Shown in pieces: positions 59,603-64,000 of a stretch of 64,000 nucleotides of DNA (positions are counted from its first letter, which is position 1; each line of letters begins with the position of its first letter). This DNA comes from Branchiostoma floridae (Eukaryota > Chordata > Leptocardii > Amphioxiformes > Branchiostomatidae), in NCBI RefSeq assembly GCF_000003815.2, contig NC_049980.1:34721991-34785990 (forward strand), written 5' to 3'. The notes beneath the pieces were generated by a model. That model saw only the letters and a list, made by a program, of their open reading frames with translations, was not told where the DNA came from and searched no databases. The translations under genes were made by a program, and so were the position numbers.

Positions 59603-60470
59603 CCGGTGTTACTAACCATGGCGACTGTAGCGGTGTGTGCGGCCGTGTTCCTGCCAATGTTCAGGACTATGATGTACGGATTTGCTATTATTATTATAGA
59701 AATATCTCGAACTTTGTGACTTTGAGCAGCGTTCCGCTACCAGTAAGATTAGAATTAGTGCTCACCCCCTGGAAATAGAAAAGGGGAGATAAATGAAGCT
59801 ACCTGTGTCCGAGAGGATTTGTAAATATTGCCCCTCAAATGCTGTGGAAGACGAGAGTCATTTTATCACTAATTGTTCTCTTTATGATGATATAAGAAAC
59901 CAACTATTTATGAGTGTATCCAAAATACACGCTTACTTTCCAACTATTCCTGACAATGAAAAATCAATCCTACTATTAAAATCAAAGAACCCACACATTA
60001 TAAAAGAAGTGGGCAAATTCGTCTTCCACTGCCTAAAGAGAAGAAGTCTAACCCAACAAAACCAGTATAATGTACACTAGCATAGCATAGTCATAGAATG
60101 TAGTTCCTAGCACCTTTGTATTTTCTTTATTTTACATGTTGTTTGTACCTGCAATTAGCCCTCGGGCAAGAACTTGCAATAAACATATCATTATTATTTC
60201 TCTCACTGGCCCATTGACACAGGGACAAACATGAAGACAAAGAATATGTACAACATTTTAAGACAAACTGACAATTTTATGGCTATGTGTAGAGGCGGCG
60301 CCAAAGATTGGCTATGCCAACAGCTGCAGAACAACTGTCGTATCCAGAGTAAGTAACGTTACATAATAATTGCAAACTGCCCGTTTTCCTAGCGATAGTA
60401 GCGGTGTGTGCGGCTGTGTTCCTGCCAATGTTTAGTACATGTACAGCTGCAGAATTACTGTCCCTTTAGC
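59603..60470 (+). pseudogene. Two degenerate copies of the membrane-segment exon
   Basis: Copy 2 is split. 59603-59665 matches the helix-coding part (GTGTTACTAACCATGGCGAC onwards, compare 59428) and 60309-60345 matches the exon end plus donor (GCAGAACAACTG... followed by GTAAGTAACG). A LINE remnant lies between. Copy 3 at 60385-60470 matches the same part (GCGGTGTGTGCGGC, CCTGCCAATGTT, GCTGCAGAATTACTG) with an internal deletion. Neither keeps the upstream Pro/Arg-rich part. Direct tandem duplication followed by decay is inferred. Confidence 0.6.
59690..60200 (+). mobile_element. 3' remnant of a non-LTR retrotransposon (C-terminal zinc-binding region)
   Basis: One frame reads KIRISAHPLEIEKGR, a stop, then LPVSERICKYC and EDESHFITNCSLYDDIRNQL. 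This is the cysteine/histidine-containing tail found after the reverse transcriptase domain in many LINE polyproteins. It ends with a stop at about 60078 and an AATAAA-type signal at about 60178. The in-frame stop near 59788 and loss of all upstream domains mark it as dead. It interrupts duplicated copy 2 of the neighbouring exon. Confidence 0.65.
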
Positions 60471-61254
60471 TCAAAGAAGAACCCAAGGATTTACATAACT
60501 TCGGATTACATAACTTCCAACCCAATGCCATCAAACAACCAAAATTGAATAACTGCTAAATATGAAAATGTGTACATATCCAACACACCTGAAACATGAC
60601 AGCATAGTCTGTGACGATAAAGCATCAGAAGCGGGGGGTAAGATCATTTATCCAGACTGTTACACAACACAGTACCACCGAGGCTATCAAATAATCACTG
60701 CTGAATCGGAAAGGGTTCTATTAGTTATTCAAAATACCTAAAACACCATTACGACATAGTTTGTGACGAAAACGTACCAGAAGATCCCTTTATCTAGACT
60801 CAGTACAACCAAAGTAATCAATCAAATAATCACTGCTGAATTTTGGAGCAAAGATTTGGTTATCCTATTACAGTAAGGCGAGTATTGGATTATTGGGGAG
60901 GGCTGTAGCAGTGTTGGTTTTTATACCTGCTGGTGGACGTTTGAGACGTGGGTCAGATTTGATGGAAGGGGCGTTTATGTCATTAGAGACAATGTGATTG
61001 CAATTTGGGACAATCAGTGATGCTATTCCTACATTTGTACTATCACATTGATTATGTATAAATGTCTTTAAAAGGCTTATTCAGAGCTGCGTGCAGACCC
61101 ATTTAATTTTCTCTGTAACTAATTCTATCTGTAACAGAACATACTGACGCAGGTTACTTAGTGTAATATAAGATTCATGCGATAGAATTAGTAATAGTCC
61201 CCTATGAAGCGCAGTTAGTTTGAGGCTGTACTTATTCATTGAAAAATTATGTAT
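60471..61254. other. Non-coding spacer, nothing recognised
   Basis: AT-rich unique sequence with no supported gene or repeat. A short repeat of the phrase GTTTGTGACGA / GTCTGTGACGATAAAGCATCAGAAG occurs near 60608 and 60760. Confidence 0.4.
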
Positions 61255-61378
61255 ATATGTGTGCGTGTGTGTGTGTGTATACATGCGTATGTGTGCATAT
61301 GTGTGTGTGTGCGCGCGTGTATGCGTATGTTTGTGCATGTCTGTGCATGCGTGTATGTATGTGTGTGTGTGTGTGTGC

Positions 61379-61421
<43 letters not shown>

Positions 61422-61549
61422 TGTGTGTGCGCATGTGTATGTGTGAGTTNNNNNNNNNNNNNNNNNNNNNNNNNNNNNNNNNNNNNNNNNNNNNNNNNNN
61501 NNNNNNNNNNNNNNNNNNNNNNNNNNNNNNNNNNNNNNNNNNNNNNNNN
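61255..61549. repeat. (GT)n microsatellite followed by a 100-N gap (61450-61549)
   Basis: About 195 bp of GT/GC-alternating sequence with ATGT interruptions ends in the gap. The purine-pyrimidine alternation is Z-DNA-prone. Cysteine/valine-rich and His/Thr-rich open frames here are repeat artefacts. Confidence 0.9.
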
Positions 61550-61814
61550 TGTTGGACAGAAGATGTCAACAGACATGAATCCAGTGTGATGGTTTCATAT
61601 TGTGTTTGGAGATACCAGAATTCTCTTAAATTGTAACTCTCGACACAGGGTCGTATGAGTGCTTCTCCGCCCATCCACCTGGCGGAAAGGATTGATTTGA
61701 TAGTACTAGTGATAATGATAAGGATAAGTTAAGGTGAAAATTTAGTGTAAGATGTGTTAGGTGAATAAGGTAGAAGACCGGGTTAGGGCTTGTGTATGCG
61801 TGTGTCTGTTTCAG

Positions 61815-64000
<2,186 letters not shown>

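Noticed and set aside
61220..61636. Cys/Val-rich and His/Thr-rich open frames
   Set aside because: Produced by the GT microsatellite and by translation through N.

Overview
The window is animal genomic DNA. Genes are split by GT-AG introns, repeats are abundant, and seven runs of N mark a draft shotgun assembly. An invertebrate deuterostome, most likely an amphioxus (Branchiostoma), fits the expanded C-type lectin content, the repeat-rich spacers and the mix of LINE, SINE and piggyBac-like elements. This assignment is inference; nothing in the sequence names the species.

Layout. Positions 1-1981 hold the last four exons of a degenerin/ENaC/ASIC-type sodium channel subunit (+ strand), with a tRNA-derived SINE in one intron. 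Positions 1982-4604 are non-coding, with a 321-bp inverted-repeat element, a telomere-like repeat patch and four gaps. Positions 4605-58574 are one tandem array of units of about 7.5-9.8 kb. Six consecutive units each carry one minus-strand gene for a type II membrane C-type lectin; a seventh, partial unit lies on the left beside the 454-N gap. Positions 58575-60470 hold the first coding exon of a Pro/Arg-rich single-pass membrane protein (+ strand), followed by two decayed copies of its membrane segment, one split by a LINE remnant. After a GT microsatellite and a gap, 61815-62290 is a frameshifted DEAD-box helicase pseudogene. No gene is recognised from 62300 to 64000.

The lectin array is the main content. 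Each gene is assembled from a 40-nt start exon, one or two 93-nt cytoplasmic-tail exons, a 146-nt transmembrane exon, one long neck exon made of 14- and 17-residue coiled-coil repeats, and a terminal exon with a long-form C-type lectin domain. Intron phases agree across all six genes, and exon lengths sum to an exact multiple of three in genes 1, 4, 5 and 6. The copies differ in four ways. Neck length runs from 186 to 513 residues. Genes 3, 5 and 6 have a second tail exon with an NPMY (NPXY-type) motif that genes 1, 2 and 4 lack. The calcium/sugar-site residues change in blocks. A 29-bp minisatellite multiplies the 5' splice site of a tail exon in genes 3, 4 and 6. Gene 3 has three frameshifts in its lectin domain and looks decayed. 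Gene 6 has a 5'-truncated LINE inside an intron.

Units share spacer landmarks: a 47-bp AT-rich satellite abutting a relic first exon, a 102-bp minisatellite downstream of each gene, and a duplicated block of about 390 bp. Individual units carry private insertions (piggyBac-like, fold-back, 162-bp tandem, 1.1-kb). Mosaic similarity between units suggests ongoing unequal crossover and gene conversion.
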